A stretch of 44,133 nt of DNA, from positions 1 to 44,133 of the forward strand of contig PALG01000016.1 in the NCBI GenBank assembly GCA_002707025.1, written 5' to 3'. A program made the position numbers and the translations under genes. Under the pieces are notes generated by a model. It searched no databases. It saw only the letters and a program-made list of their open reading frames with translations, and was not told the origin of the DNA. This DNA is from Flavobacteriaceae bacterium (GTDB lineage Bacteria > Bacteroidota > Bacteroidia > Flavobacteriales > Flavobacteriaceae). Of the stretch, positions 7,682-15,735 are shown one piece after another (within the stretch, counting starts at the first letter, position 1; every line of letters begins with the position of its first letter).

Positions 7682-7810
7682 AGCGAATGAGCCAGCTGGC
7701 GCTTTGGCAAACTACAATTTATTTAAAAATTTTACCCCAAAAGGTTCTTTTACAATGTTAATAGAACCCTCTTAATTCGACGACGTAGGAGGGAAGCATA
7801 ATGTGTGTGG
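7682..7810. other. Left flank of the AT-rich island, no gene seen
   Basis: This segment contains a palindrome GCCAGCTGGC (7691-7700) and a spaced inverted pair GGTTCT (7743-7748) / AGAACC (7763-7768). Base composition drops from GC-richer host-like sequence to AT-rich sequence across it. I saw no direct repeat shared with the right flank, so no attachment site is claimed. Confidence 0.5.
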
Positions 7811-7856
7811 AATGGAAATTGAATCTAGATTTCCATTATTTAATTTCGTAGATTTG
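7811..7856 (+). promoter_or_regulatory. Promoter and inverted-repeat operator candidate of the ietAS-like operon
   Basis: A consensus -7 element TAGATTTG lies at 7849-7856, about 20 bp before the GTG start at 7877. A 9-bp perfect inverted repeat, AATGGAAAT (7811-7819) and ATTTCCATT (7829-7837), sits at the position expected for the -33 region. No TTG is found at the standard distance, so the promoter may be weak or need an activator. The repeat could be a repressor site. Confidence 0.55.
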
Positions 7857-7876
7857 TTTCATAGATATAATTACAA

Positions 7877-8872
7877 GTGAATAAAGATATTTTAAAAAGA
7901 TTATTTCGAAGTATTGATGGAAGACCAGAAGACGATATAGTTAAGGTTGCATATGATATTGTTAAGGATGAAGAAAAGAAAGGACATTACCTTTTATCCA
8001 AGCAACTCAAAGCTATTTTGGATCAAAATATCAAGACATCTAAAAACTTGGATAATCAATTAAAAGATATTTTTTCAAATACCAGTAGAAAACATAACAA
8101 GAAAGATTTTCCTTTAGCTGTTCAAATACCGCGTAATGAATTAAGACATCACATGGTTTTGTCAGATGATATTGAGAGTAAATTTTCCAGAATTGAAAAA
8201 GAGTTTGTTGCAAGAGAAAGACTCGCAAACCATGGTTTAAAGCCTAAACAAAAAATTCTTTTTTTTGGCCCGCCCGGTTGTGGTAAAAGCATGGGAGCGG
8301 AAAGGTTGGCCTGGAACATTGGCTTACCTTTTTATAAAGTTAGATTTGAAGCTGTTATTTCATCTTTCTTAGGAGAGTCTCTTATAAATTTAAAAAAACT
8401 TTTTGATGAAGTGAATACATTTCCATGTGTATTATTATTAGATGAGTTTGACATAATTGCTAAATCAAGAAATTATGGACAAGATGTAGGAGAAATGCAT
8501 AGGTTAGTTAATATGGTATTGTTTTTATTAGAAGAATATAATGCTCCAGGTTTACTTATAGCTACTACAAACTTAGAAACCTCACTTGACAAAGCTGTTT
8601 TTAGGAGATTTGATGAAGTTGTAGAAATTAAAAAACCTCAAGAAGAAGAAATTTTAGAATTATTAAAAATGACTTTGTCATCAACAAAAATTTCAAATAA
8701 AGTTAATTTAATTAATTATGTGAATCAACTACTTGGTTTTTCTTCTGCTGAAATAGTAAAAATTGCTCAAAATGTTAAGAAACTTTCTGTCATAAATAAT
8801 TTAGAGATAATTGATAAAAAAAGCTTCGATAAAATTATCAATGAAACTATTAGATTTAATGAGAATAAATAA
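7877..8872 (+). CDS. ietA: AAA ATPase of an IetA/IetS-type two-gene module
   Basis: The 331-aa protein is a single-domain AAA ATPase. Walker A is GPPGCGKS (131-138), Walker B is VLLLDEFD with Asp189 and Glu190, sensor 1 is Asn232 in IATTN, and FRRFD nearby supplies arginine-finger candidates. The N-terminal ~110 residues are charged and helical, perhaps for substrate or partner binding. The start is GTG at 7877, just after a consensus -7 element; no ATG is better placed. The next gene is a subtilisin-like protease 9 bp downstream. An AAA ATPase beside an S8 protease is the composition of IetA/IetS, known from plasmid incompatibility in Agrobacterium and listed among anti-phage systems as Gao_Iet. 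I infer it restrains or activates the protease. Base composition is much richer in A+T than the neighbours, pointing to horizontal acquisition. Confidence 0.82.
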   Translation: MNKDILKRLFRSIDGRPEDDIVKVAYDIVKDEEKKGHYLLSKQLKAILDQNIKTSKNLDNQLKDIFSNTSRKHNKKDFPLAVQIPRNELRHHMVLSDDIESKFSRIEKEFVARERLANHGLKPKQKILFFGPPGCGKSMGAERLAWNIGLPFYKVRFEAVISSFLGESLINLKKLFDEVNTFPCVLLLDEFDIIAKSRNYGQDVGEMHRLVNMVLFLLEEYNAPGLLIATTNLETSLDKAVFRRFDEVVEIKKPQEEEILELLKMTLSSTKISNKVNLINYVNQLLGFSSAEIVKIAQNVKKLSVINNLEIIDKKSFDKIINETIRFNENK

Positions 8873-8881
8873 TAGTTGTTT

Positions 8882-11428
8882 ATGGCATTCGATCATCTTT
8901 CACTTCCACATAGAATAACGGGATTATACAATTCACCTTATGGCCCTGGCAAGCAAGTTGTTGTAGTTACTCCAAGTGATGAAACACTAGCTAATATAGA
9001 TAATAGAGAAGCTCACGGAAAATCCCTTAAAGAAAAGACATCAGTAATTACTGGAGAATGGACTGATGATTTGAAGGAAAGAAAAGAACAAGGGTTACCT
9101 AAAATACCAGATTCAATCCCTTTATTTTTACAAGTTGATCCAAAAAAAGAAATATTTAATCCAGATAGTCTAAGATCTTTCGGTATAGAGATTATCTCGG
9201 AGGAAGATAATGGATATTTGATTGGAGCTTCAGCAGATTTAAATCTCACCACTTTAAGAGATAAAATCGAAAAGTTTTTAAAAGAGGAAGGTAAATTTAG
9301 AAATAAAGCCTCTCAATTATGGGATATTGTTACTGGCAAACAATGGCGTATAGATCATATTTTATCCAAATCACTACTTAAAAAGTGGGATGAAATAGAT
9401 GATGCTGAATTACTTGTCGTAGATATCGCTATTGCATGTCATATTCATATACCTGCATATCCTAATAGAGGTAACGAAGATGAAATTACTGAAGATGAAA
9501 TTACTGAAGATAAATTTCAGGAGAAAGTTGCGAGATGGGAAGAGAAAAAAAGGAAAGCAGAAATTGAATGGGATGAAGTTTCTTTTGATCGTCAAGCTGA
9601 ATTGGAAAACTTCATTTCTGAACATCAAGGCGTATTAATAAGTGATTATGTCAACTCAAGTGATAGTTTTTCTTGTAGAATCGAAATTAATGGTAAAGGG
9701 TTAAAAGATCTTGTACTAAATTACCCATACTTGTTTGAAGTGGAAGAATATGATAATCTTGAACAAAGTTTAAGTATTGGCGAAGAATTTACTGGACAAA
9801 ATGAACTTATCATAACTGGCCCAGAAGATGATGATCCGAATGTCTGTGTTATTGATAGTGGAATAGAAGAAAATCATATTCTATTAGAAAAAGCAATTGA
9901 TAACAATCATTCAATATCGTATGTAAAAGGTCAAGAAAAAATAGTAAGCGATTGTGTTGCTGGTGGTGGACACGGTACAAGAGTGGCAGGAGCTATACTT
10001 TACTCTAAATTTCCTATAACAGAAGCAGTTAAATTAAATACTTGGATACAAAATGCAAGAGTATTAGATGATAATAATAGGATGCAATCAAATCTTTATC
10101 CACCTGACTTGATGAAGGATATTATAGAGCACTATAATGATAATTACAACACCCGAATCTTTAATATGTCCATTACATCAAGAAAAGGTCATATTACAAC
10201 AAGAATGTCCAAATGGGCAGAATCTATAGATAGAGAGACTTGGGAGAAAGATATTTTATTTGTAATACCAACGGGAAATTTAAAAAAGAGGCAAATAGAA
10301 AATTACTTGAATAATGGAAGTAGCTATGCAGATTATTTGTTACTTAAAAAATCAAGAATATCGAATCCATCACAAAGTTTATTTTCATTAACTGTAGGCT
10401 CTATTTGCAATGGAGAATATGAAGATGATGATCTAAAGTCAATTGGTGAATTAGATTTTCCTTCTTCATTTACAAGGACTGGTTTAGGACTTTGGGGTTC
10501 GATTAAGCCTGAATTAGTTGAATATGGTGGAGATTATGTATTAGAGAAAACGGGTTCTAATAAATTAGCATCACAAAAAAAGGAGACTTCGTTACACCTT
10601 GTTAGGAGTACATTAAATGGAGGGCCAGCGACAAGTGTTGATGGAATTGGAACATCATTTTCTGCGCCAAGGGTATCCGCGATTTTAGCAGAATTAAATC
10701 GATTATTTCCTGAACAATCAACTTTACTCTATAAAGCTCTAATTGTTCAATCTGCAAGATGGCCAAATAAAATTTTCAATGAAAATGCTAGATTAAATTT
10801 TTTAAGACTTTTTGGTTATGGAATACCAAACCTAGAGCGAGCAACTACAAATACCGATTATAGAGTAACACTTGTAAATTCCCTAGAAATATCCCCAAAG
10901 GAAGCAGATATTTATGAAGTAAAGTTACCGGAAAGTATTAGAAGAGTAGGAGATTCATTTGATATCTTAGTAGAAGTAACATTAACTTTTAAAGCAGTAC
11001 CAAGAAGGACTCGTGTTGGTTTTAGATCATATCTTTCTGGTTGGGTAGATTGGCATTCTTCAAAGCTTGGTGAAACCGCTGAAGAATTTGAAAAAAGATT
11101 AATTGAAGGCGATTTTAATCCTGAAGATGAAGATAATGATATTAATCATGAAAATATTACTTGGATAATTCAATCACGATCCAATGGAGGAATTAATGAT
11201 GTTAAACTAAATAATAACACTGTTCAAAAGGATTGGGCAATTCTTAAATCAAATAAGCTAACAGAAAGTTTTTGTATTGGAGTAGTTGGACATGCTGGTT
11301 GGGATAAAGATTTAAAAAGCCTAATGCCATATTCACTAGTTGTAAGTTTTGAAGCTATTAATAGAGATTTAGAAATCTATAATGACATCAGAATAGAAAA
11401 TGAAGTTGGAATTAAAGTTGAAGTATAA
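8882..11428 (+). CDS. ietS: Cytosolic subtilisin-like (S8) serine protease of an IetA/IetS-type module
   Basis: From ATG 8882 the protein is 848 aa; a TTG two codons earlier is possible. No signal peptide is seen, so unlike most subtilases it should stay in the cytoplasm. The catalytic triad is intact: Asp325 in VIDSGIEE, His364 in GGGHGTRVAG and Ser592 in GTSFSAPR. A ~320-residue N-terminal region and a ~180-residue C-terminal region flank the protease domain and have no motif I recognise. An acidic repeat (EDEITEDEITED) at ~200-211 comes from a 15-bp tandem DNA repeat. It follows the AAA ATPase gene by 9 bp in the same AT-rich block. By analogy with IetS it would be a toxic or defensive protease kept in check by the ATPase. 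Its target and trigger are unknown. Confidence 0.85.
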   Translation: MAFDHLSLPHRITGLYNSPYGPGKQVVVVTPSDETLANIDNREAHGKSLKEKTSVITGEWTDDLKERKEQGLPKIPDSIPLFLQVDPKKEIFNPDSLRSFGIEIISEEDNGYLIGASADLNLTTLRDKIEKFLKEEGKFRNKASQLWDIVTGKQWRIDHILSKSLLKKWDEIDDAELLVVDIAIACHIHIPAYPNRGNEDEITEDEITEDKFQEKVARWEEKKRKAEIEWDEVSFDRQAELENFISEHQGVLISDYVNSSDSFSCRIEINGKGLKDLVLNYPYLFEVEEYDNLEQSLSIGEEFTGQNELIITGPEDDDPNVCVIDSGIEENHILLEKAIDNNHSISYVKGQEKIVSDCVAGGGHGTRVAGAILYSKFPITEAVKLNTWIQNARVLDDNNRMQSNLYPPDLMKDIIEHYNDNYNTRIFNMSITSRKGHITTRMSKWAESIDRETWEKDILFVIPTGNLKKRQIENYLNNGSSYADYLLLKKSRISNPSQSLFSLTVGSICNGEYEDDDLKSIGELDFPSSFTRTGLGLWGSIKPELVEYGGDYVLEKTGSNKLASQKKETSLHLVRSTLNGGPATSVDGIGTSFSAPRVSAILAELNRLFPEQSTLLYKALIVQSARWPNKIFNENARLNFLRLFGYGIPNLERATTNTDYRVTLVNSLEISPKEADIYEVKLPESIRRVGDSFDILVEVTLTFKAVPRRTRVGFRSYLSGWVDWHSSKLGETAEEFEKRLIEGDFNPEDEDNDINHENITWIIQSRSNGGINDVKLNNNTVQKDWAILKSNKLTESFCIGVVGHAGWDKDLKSLMPYSLVVSFEAINRDLEIYNDIRIENEVGIKVEV

Positions 11429-11731
11429 TATTTTTTAATTAGATATTTAATCTTGGCCTCATAAAATTATGGTCATAACAATAGGCAAGTACAACGACCA
11501 TTTTATTTTCTATAAACTCCACAAATCACTTTGAAATCATATACATCACTGGAATAATTCACTCACACGAAGTTATATTTGTCATGCTATCAAAATACCA
11601 AAACTATACACCATTTGCATAAATACCTAAATGTATCATAATTTATATTATGTAAAATAGAATAATTGGAATCCTGCTCTATAGGGTTTTGGTTGTTGGG
11701 AAATACGCTACAGCAAAATCAGCTGATTTTA
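11429..11731. other. Right flank of the island, gene-free
   Basis: About 300 bp, AT-rich up to roughly 11690 and host-like after it. ATGGTC (11469-11474) and GACCAT (11497-11502), followed by TTTTATTTT, could form a weak terminator for ietS. A perfect 16-bp palindrome, AAAATCAGCTGATTTT (11715-11730), directly follows the stop codon of the minus-strand DUF4251 gene and may end its transcription. No open frame of interest was seen. Confidence 0.6.
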
Positions 11732-12280
11732 CTATTGCTGCTTAAACTTCGATACTTCCCCGGTATAGCTTATCGACGTACGTTGTGAAGAATTTACCCG
11801 GGCATGTACTTGCCCGTTGGCTTGTACCGTGGCCCAAACTTGATACTGTTCGCCTTCCAAATCCTTAAAGGAAATTTTTACGTTGGTTTCCTGTTGGGCG
11901 TCATCATACATTACATCATAGGTCTTTGGGATTCCTTCAAATGCAATCGCACCGTTAGAATCGTTGTAACGCCCACTCATTTGTCGGGTGCCGTAGTACG
12001 GTAAAAATACCGAAAGACTGTCGCCGTATTTCCTTACATAATTGGCCATGCCTACCATATTGATCATTCCAGACCTGCTTTCTACCGGTAAAAGATTAGT
12101 GGCACTTAGCTGGGTCATTTCTTTGGTGGTCAACGGGTGCGCTCTGCTAAAGACCATTTCAAAAGGGCCTTCTGCTACTAAGGCTTTGGTGGCAGCGGCT
12201 TGCTGCGGATCTACATGTTTGATGCTTTGGCAACTTCCTAGCAACCAAAGGGATAGAATAAAGAGATACATCGGTTTCAT
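11732..12280 (-). CDS. DUF4251 domain lipoprotein
   Basis: I start at ATG 12280 (182 aa), because the next residues form a lipoprotein signal (LWLLGSCQ) that an upstream start would spoil. The body matches the Bacteroidota family DUF4251: a short helical lead (LVAEGPFEMVFSRAHPL), then NLLPVESRSGMINMVGMAN and a beta-rich YYGTRQMSGRYNDSNGAIAF segment. It is presumably a periplasm-facing lipoprotein; the molecular function is not known. It is the last gene of a minus-strand run with the DUF6090 and Dabb genes. Confidence 0.82.
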   Translation of the reverse strand: MKPMYLFILSLWLLGSCQSIKHVDPQQAAATKALVAEGPFEMVFSRAHPLTTKEMTQLSATNLLPVESRSGMINMVGMANYVRKYGDSLSVFLPYYGTRQMSGRYNDSNGAIAFEGIPKTYDVMYDDAQQETNVKISFKDLEGEQYQVWATVQANGQVHARVNSSQRTSISYTGEVSKFKQQ

Positions 12281-12325
12281 AACAAATTCTTTCCCTAAAA
12301 GATACAAAAATAATGCCTAAATTCC

Positions 12326-13066
12326 CTATTCCTCTGCCAAGCGTTCGTCTAGCGCCGTAAGGGTTTCCTTGGCATAGAGCAAATACTGCTCCAAGAATGC
12401 CGCGAGGTTTTGGTACACCAGTGTTTGATGGATTGCCACCCTATTTTTATAATCCTTGCTGGTAAAATACGTAAGGATTTCATCGTTCATCTTCCCCGTA
12501 AGCAAGTCGGCCACCCAAGGCTCATTATTTTTTAAATACGCCATATTATCATCAATGTCATCGCTAATGCGCTGTATGGAAGATTTGAGCAAGGCATCGT
12601 AGGCTGCATGCTTGGCCACGATATTCATCACCAAACTGTCCCCTACCGTTTCGGGATTGTCTACATGCGATTGTAATTGGGCATAGCCCTTGCTCTGCAA
12701 TTGTATGGGATTGTAGGTAAGCATTAAGGCAAAAGCCACGGGGGTTTTGATAAGGTTTTCCTTGGTAAGGGTATCAGACAATACCAAATCGAACCCCTCT
12801 TTCTTTTTGTCCAAAATACGAAGGTTGTACCCTATCATGGTGGTATCGATGGTCAAGTCGGTACGGTAATTCTTTAAATAGGTCGTAAGTCGGTCCCCAT
12901 CCTGCCGGGCTTCGTTTCGGTTATTGATGGCCACAGCGATCAAAATCCCAATCACCACGAGGATGATTTCCCCTAGGGCGTACAGTACATATTTCTGAAA
13001 GCGTCCCGAAGGCTTTTCTTGGGACCCGGGCAAGGCTGCTTTGCGTTGTTTGGAAAAAAGCTTCAT
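12326..13066 (-). CDS. DUF6090 family single-pass membrane protein
   Basis: The 246-aa protein has a basic N-terminus, then the family signature KYVLYALGEIILVVIGILIA around residues 25-44, which is also its one membrane segment and is followed by INNRNE. The C-terminal ~195 residues are predicted helical and lie on the far side of the membrane, with an acidic end. The signature matches DUF6090, frequent in flavobacteria, often in several copies per genome and without known function. It lies 5 bp downstream of the Dabb lipoprotein gene and 45 bp upstream of the DUF4251 gene, so these three are probably co-transcribed. Confidence 0.8.
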   Translation of the reverse strand: MKLFSKQRKAALPGSQEKPSGRFQKYVLYALGEIILVVIGILIAVAINNRNEARQDGDRLTTYLKNYRTDLTIDTTMIGYNLRILDKKKEGFDLVLSDTLTKENLIKTPVAFALMLTYNPIQLQSKGYAQLQSHVDNPETVGDSLVMNIVAKHAAYDALLKSSIQRISDDIDDNMAYLKNNEPWVADLLTGKMNDEILTYFTSKDYKNRVAIHQTLVYQNLAAFLEQYLLYAKETLTALDERLAEE

Positions 13067-13071
13067 GGTGC

Positions 13072-13557
13072 CTACGGGATATTGATTTCTTCACTATCGT
13101 ACACCAATACCTTTTCCCATAGATGGGAGGCTTCTTCAATAAATTTCAAGTGAACGGGTTCGGTTTGATACGCCGCTTGGTCGGCCGCATTGGCAAAGGT
13201 CACCACCCAACTAAAGGTAAAACTATCGTCTACCACGTCCCTATCGCTCAGGGCCGGGGTCCCTATGTGTACGGTTTGAATGTATTGCGACTCCCGGGCC
13301 AAGGTGCGGCAACTGGCCATCATTTGTTGGCGGTGGGCTTCGTTATTGGGCTCCTTGAACCAGAAATACACGTTATGGGCGAAGCGGCCCAAACAGGCTG
13401 CTTCCGTAGTCTCCATCGTTTCGGTCTTTTCTGAAGTGGCGGTCTCCACTTCTTCTTTAGGAGCCGTCGTGTTAGGGGTTTCCTTACAGGAGGTTGCGAC
13501 CATAAAAAATACCGCTATAAGAATATAACGGTATAAGGTTGGGTGGTGGTTTTTCAT
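13072..13557 (-). CDS. Dabb-domain (stress-responsive alpha/beta barrel) lipoprotein
   Basis: The 161-aa protein starts with a lipoprotein signal (FFMVATSC, Cys24) and a Thr/Glu-rich linker to about residue 52. The rest (HNVYFWFKEPNNEA, RTLARESQYIQTVHIGTP, FSWVVTFANAADQAAYQ) matches the Dabb dimeric ferredoxin-like fold. Such domains bind small ligands or act in degradation of aromatic compounds; here the lipoprotein anchor places it in the envelope. First gene of a probable three-gene run with the DUF6090 and DUF4251 genes. Confidence 0.8.
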   Translation of the reverse strand: MKNHHPTLYRYILIAVFFMVATSCKETPNTTAPKEEVETATSEKTETMETTEAACLGRFAHNVYFWFKEPNNEAHRQQMMASCRTLARESQYIQTVHIGTPALSDRDVVDDSFTFSWVVTFANAADQAAYQTEPVHLKFIEEASHLWEKVLVYDSEEINIP

Positions 13558-13593
13558 GCTTTCAGTGTTTACAACTGAAAGATACTACTTATT

Positions 13594-14187
13594 TTATTTC
13601 TGAAAGTTGCCGTTAAAGGCAAATTCACTTTGTGGGATGCGCTCCCGCATGGATTTCTTTTCGGCTTCGTGTAAATCCTCCGGAATGCTATCCAAATCCC
13701 CTCCATAGTACCCAAACGATACCGCTGTGGCAAAGTGGTAGTTCTCCGGAAACTGAAATTCTTCCTTGGCTTTCTTAAAGTCGATCCCCGCCATTTGATG
13801 CAATGCAATGCCCATACTTTGAGCCTGCACACTCACATTGCCCATAAACAACCCTACGTCGTGCAGGGCATGGAAATTTTCCTGTTCGCCGTCTTTCATA
13901 TCGGTTTTGTAGGCCGTAAGCCACAAGGCTTGGGCACTTTCCTTATTCCAGTTTTGATTGAATTCCTTTAAACAACCAAAAATACGATCGTAGGTTTCGG
14001 TACCGCGCAATCCCCAAACAATGCGCCACGGCTGTAAGTTGTTGCTACTGGCCGCCCAACGGCCGGCTTCCAATAGTAAATGCATGTCGTCTTCGGTCAA
14101 GGGTTTATCGGCAAAAGCCCTGGGGCTCCAGCGTTCTTCTATTAAATGGTGGATGTCGTGATGTACAGGGGTTTGTTTTTGAATCAT
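13594..14187 (-). CDS. Nitroreductase family NAD(P)H-dependent flavoprotein
   Basis: The 197-aa protein has the FMN-binding nitroreductase pattern: ERWSPRAFADKPL near residues 18-30 (phosphate-binding Arg-Ser-Pro-Arg), AGRWAASSNNLQPWR near 41-55, and GNVSVQAQSMGIALHQMAG near 125. The C-terminal part (FGYYGGDLDSIPEDLHE) matches the family. It reduces nitroaromatics, quinones or flavins in the cytosol; the physiological substrate cannot be deduced. A 24-bp palindrome overlaps its predicted promoter, so it is probably controlled by a dimeric repressor or activator encoded elsewhere. Confidence 0.9.
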   Translation of the reverse strand: MIQKQTPVHHDIHHLIEERWSPRAFADKPLTEDDMHLLLEAGRWAASSNNLQPWRIVWGLRGTETYDRIFGCLKEFNQNWNKESAQALWLTAYKTDMKDGEQENFHALHDVGLFMGNVSVQAQSMGIALHQMAGIDFKKAKEEFQFPENYHFATAVSFGYYGGDLDSIPEDLHEAEKKSMRERIPQSEFAFNGNFQK

Positions 14188-14210
14188 AGCGTTTGTTTTT
14201 TTCTTTTTAC

Positions 14211-14244
14211 TAAAGATACCAACTAGAACATTTTTGTCCTAGTT
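14211..14244 (-). promoter_or_regulatory. Nitroreductase promoter with palindromic operator
   Basis: On the minus strand a -7-like element TATCTTTA (14218-14211) lies 24 bp from the start codon. Directly upstream, AACTAGAACA (14221-14230) and TGTCCTAGTT (14235-14244) form an imperfect palindrome with one mismatch and a 4-bp centre, covering the spacer and -33 region. Sites of this shape are typical of HxlR or MarR-type dimers that control nitroreductases. No such regulator is encoded in the window. Confidence 0.6.
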
Positions 14245-14358
14245 ATTAAGGGACATTTAACGTAGGCTTTGCAAGAATCACAAAGAAGTATTAAATTATT
14301 AGTACATTATAAGGATACTTGGTATTTTTAAGGAACATCATTCAACTTAATCCAAATC

Positions 14359-14799
14359 ATGAAAGATATGAGCGTAATAGCCAGAGACGAAAATCAATTA
14401 AGCCTTGTATACAGTGGGCAAACCCGAGTGGGAAAACATACCTACAGTTACCTGCAGGCCATTGACAAAAAAATACAGGCCGTAAATATTGATGAAGTAA
14501 AAGTCCCTGGGACCCAATGGGTGGAGCTTGCGGAGGAATTGAACTGTACCGTGGGCGATTTAATTGACAAACGGGTGCTGAAGGAAGTCACGGATGAAGA
14601 GAATTTCGATACCGACGATTGGATCAAGGTCCTACAAAACAATCCGAAGCTTCTCACCCAGCCCATAGCCATTAACGGTGAAAAAGTGGCTCAAATAGAC
14701 AATCCTACCGAAATCCTGAAGTTTTTTGGGGTGGACAGTGCGGGGATTGAAAAAACCTTTCACACCGAAGATCCCGACATTCCCAAAGCGGAAGAATAG
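14359..14799 (+). CDS. ArsC/Spx-like protein lacking the N-terminal cysteine motif
   Basis: The 146-aa protein has the arsenate-reductase-like thioredoxin fold: a C-terminal part LLTQPIAINGEKVAQIDNPTEILKFF matches ArsC's LxRPI region. The N-terminal position where ArsC has CxxCR reads SGQTRVGKHTYSYL, with no cysteine; the only Cys is in the middle (LNCTVGDLID). It is therefore unlikely to reduce arsenate by the classical mechanism. Two starts are possible (ATG 14359 or 14368). It is divergent from the nitroreductase gene and ends before a strong hairpin. The role is unknown; cysteine-less versions are, as I recall, seen in other flavobacteria. Confidence 0.72.
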   Translation: MKDMSVIARDENQLSLVYSGQTRVGKHTYSYLQAIDKKIQAVNIDEVKVPGTQWVELAEELNCTVGDLIDKRVLKEVTDEENFDTDDWIKVLQNNPKLLTQPIAINGEKVAQIDNPTEILKFFGVDSAGIEKTFHTEDPDIPKAEE

Positions 14800-14844
14800 G
14801 AGACCACTCCCCTCCTATTTTTTTTTGAACGTACCTATATAAAG

Positions 14845-14868
14845 AAAGCCTCCCAAACGGGAGGCTTT
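14845..14868. terminator. Bidirectional hairpin between convergent genes
   Basis: AAAGCCTCCC (14845-14854) pairs with GGGAGGCTTT (14859-14868) across a 4-nt loop. It lies between the ArsC-like gene and the convergent PfpI gene and is symmetrical, so it may serve both; the T tracts are short. Confidence 0.8.
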
Positions 14869-14902
14869 CCAACTTAACTAACCAACCAACATAAAGAGGG
14901 CG

Positions 14903-15451
14903 TTACGCGTGTTGCGCTTCGTGTTTTCCCTCTTTAATTTCTTCTACTACCTTACTGCAAAACGCAGGTAAATCGTTTGGGTTTCGGCTGGTCACAAACC
15001 CTTCGTCTACCACTACTTCTTGGTCTACCCAATTGGCGCCTGCATTAATAAGATCGTCTTTAATACTTTCGTACGAGGTCATTTTCCTTCCACGTACCAC
15101 GTCGGCACTTATTAACGTCCAAGGGGCGTGACAAATTGCCGCAACCGGTTTCTTTTCTGAAAAGAAATCCCTAACAAAGTTGAGGGCATTCTCATCTTTC
15201 CGTAAACTGTCTGGGTTCATCACCCCACCTGGCAATACCAAGGCATGGTAGTTTTTGGAATTGGCTTCACTTAGCAGAGTATCTACTTTATACGAATTGC
15301 TCCAGTTTCCATCTTTCCAGGCTTTAATTTCGCCGTCGGTGTCACTTACAATATCGACATCAAATCCTTCGGCCTCCATTGCCTTTTTGGGTTCTGTTAA
15401 TTCTGATTCTTCAAATCCGTTTGTTGCTAATATAGCTACGTGCTTTTTCAT
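14903..15451 (-). CDS. DJ-1/PfpI family protein (type 1 glutamine amidotransferase-like)
   Basis: The 182-aa cytosolic protein has the PfpI fold. The nucleophile elbow AICHAPW (Cys about residue 107, His next) matches the family, with Glu15 in NGFEESEL as the conserved acidic partner. ALVLPGGVMNPD and VTSRNPNDLPAF complete the family pattern. Members are annotated as proteases, protein or nucleotide deglycases, or stress chaperones; which applies here cannot be told. It appears to be a single-gene unit with a -7-like TATCTTTA on the minus strand at 15501-15494. Confidence 0.92.
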   Translation of the reverse strand: MKKHVAILATNGFEESELTEPKKAMEAEGFDVDIVSDTDGEIKAWKDGNWSNSYKVDTLLSEANSKNYHALVLPGGVMNPDSLRKDENALNFVRDFFSEKKPVAAICHAPWTLISADVVRGRKMTSYESIKDDLINAGANWVDQEVVVDEGFVTSRNPNDLPAFCSKVVEEIKEGKHEAQHA

Positions 15452-15723
15452 AGTTGTATTTTTTGAGTTAATAGTTCTTTTTCTTAGCTACCTTAAAGAT
15501 AGTAAGAGCAGGCTGGCTTACCGTACTTCCTGTATTAAAGTATTGATAAAGTTGTTTAAAGGAGTCTTAAAGGAATTACCGGTTGCCAATCAATACCCTA
15601 TAAATGAAAGCACTATGCGTTAACAACTCCAAAAATGTGTACAACCCCCTACGGAAACAATCATAGAATACTAAGAAATCGTTAAATAGATTTTTTTTGA
15701 AAGCTGCTTTTGGCGGTTTGTTC

Positions 15724-15731
15724 TACTTTTG
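15724..15731 (+). promoter_or_regulatory. Consensus -7 element positioned for a leaderless transcript
   Basis: TACTTTTG fits TAnnTTTG exactly. Transcription would begin about 5-7 nt downstream, at or next to ATG 15736, so the MFS mRNA may have no leader. The nearest upstream TTG (15697-15699) is 24 bp away, longer than usual. Confidence 0.55.
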
Positions 15732-15735
15732 TGGG

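Noticed and set aside
7586-11731. Integrative element or prophage around the ietAS-like pair
   Set aside because: No integrase, transposase, tRNA or flanking direct repeats were seen, so only a compositional island is claimed.
14359-14799. Arsenic resistance gene
   Set aside because: The N-terminal catalytic Cys motif is missing and no ars operon genes are nearby.
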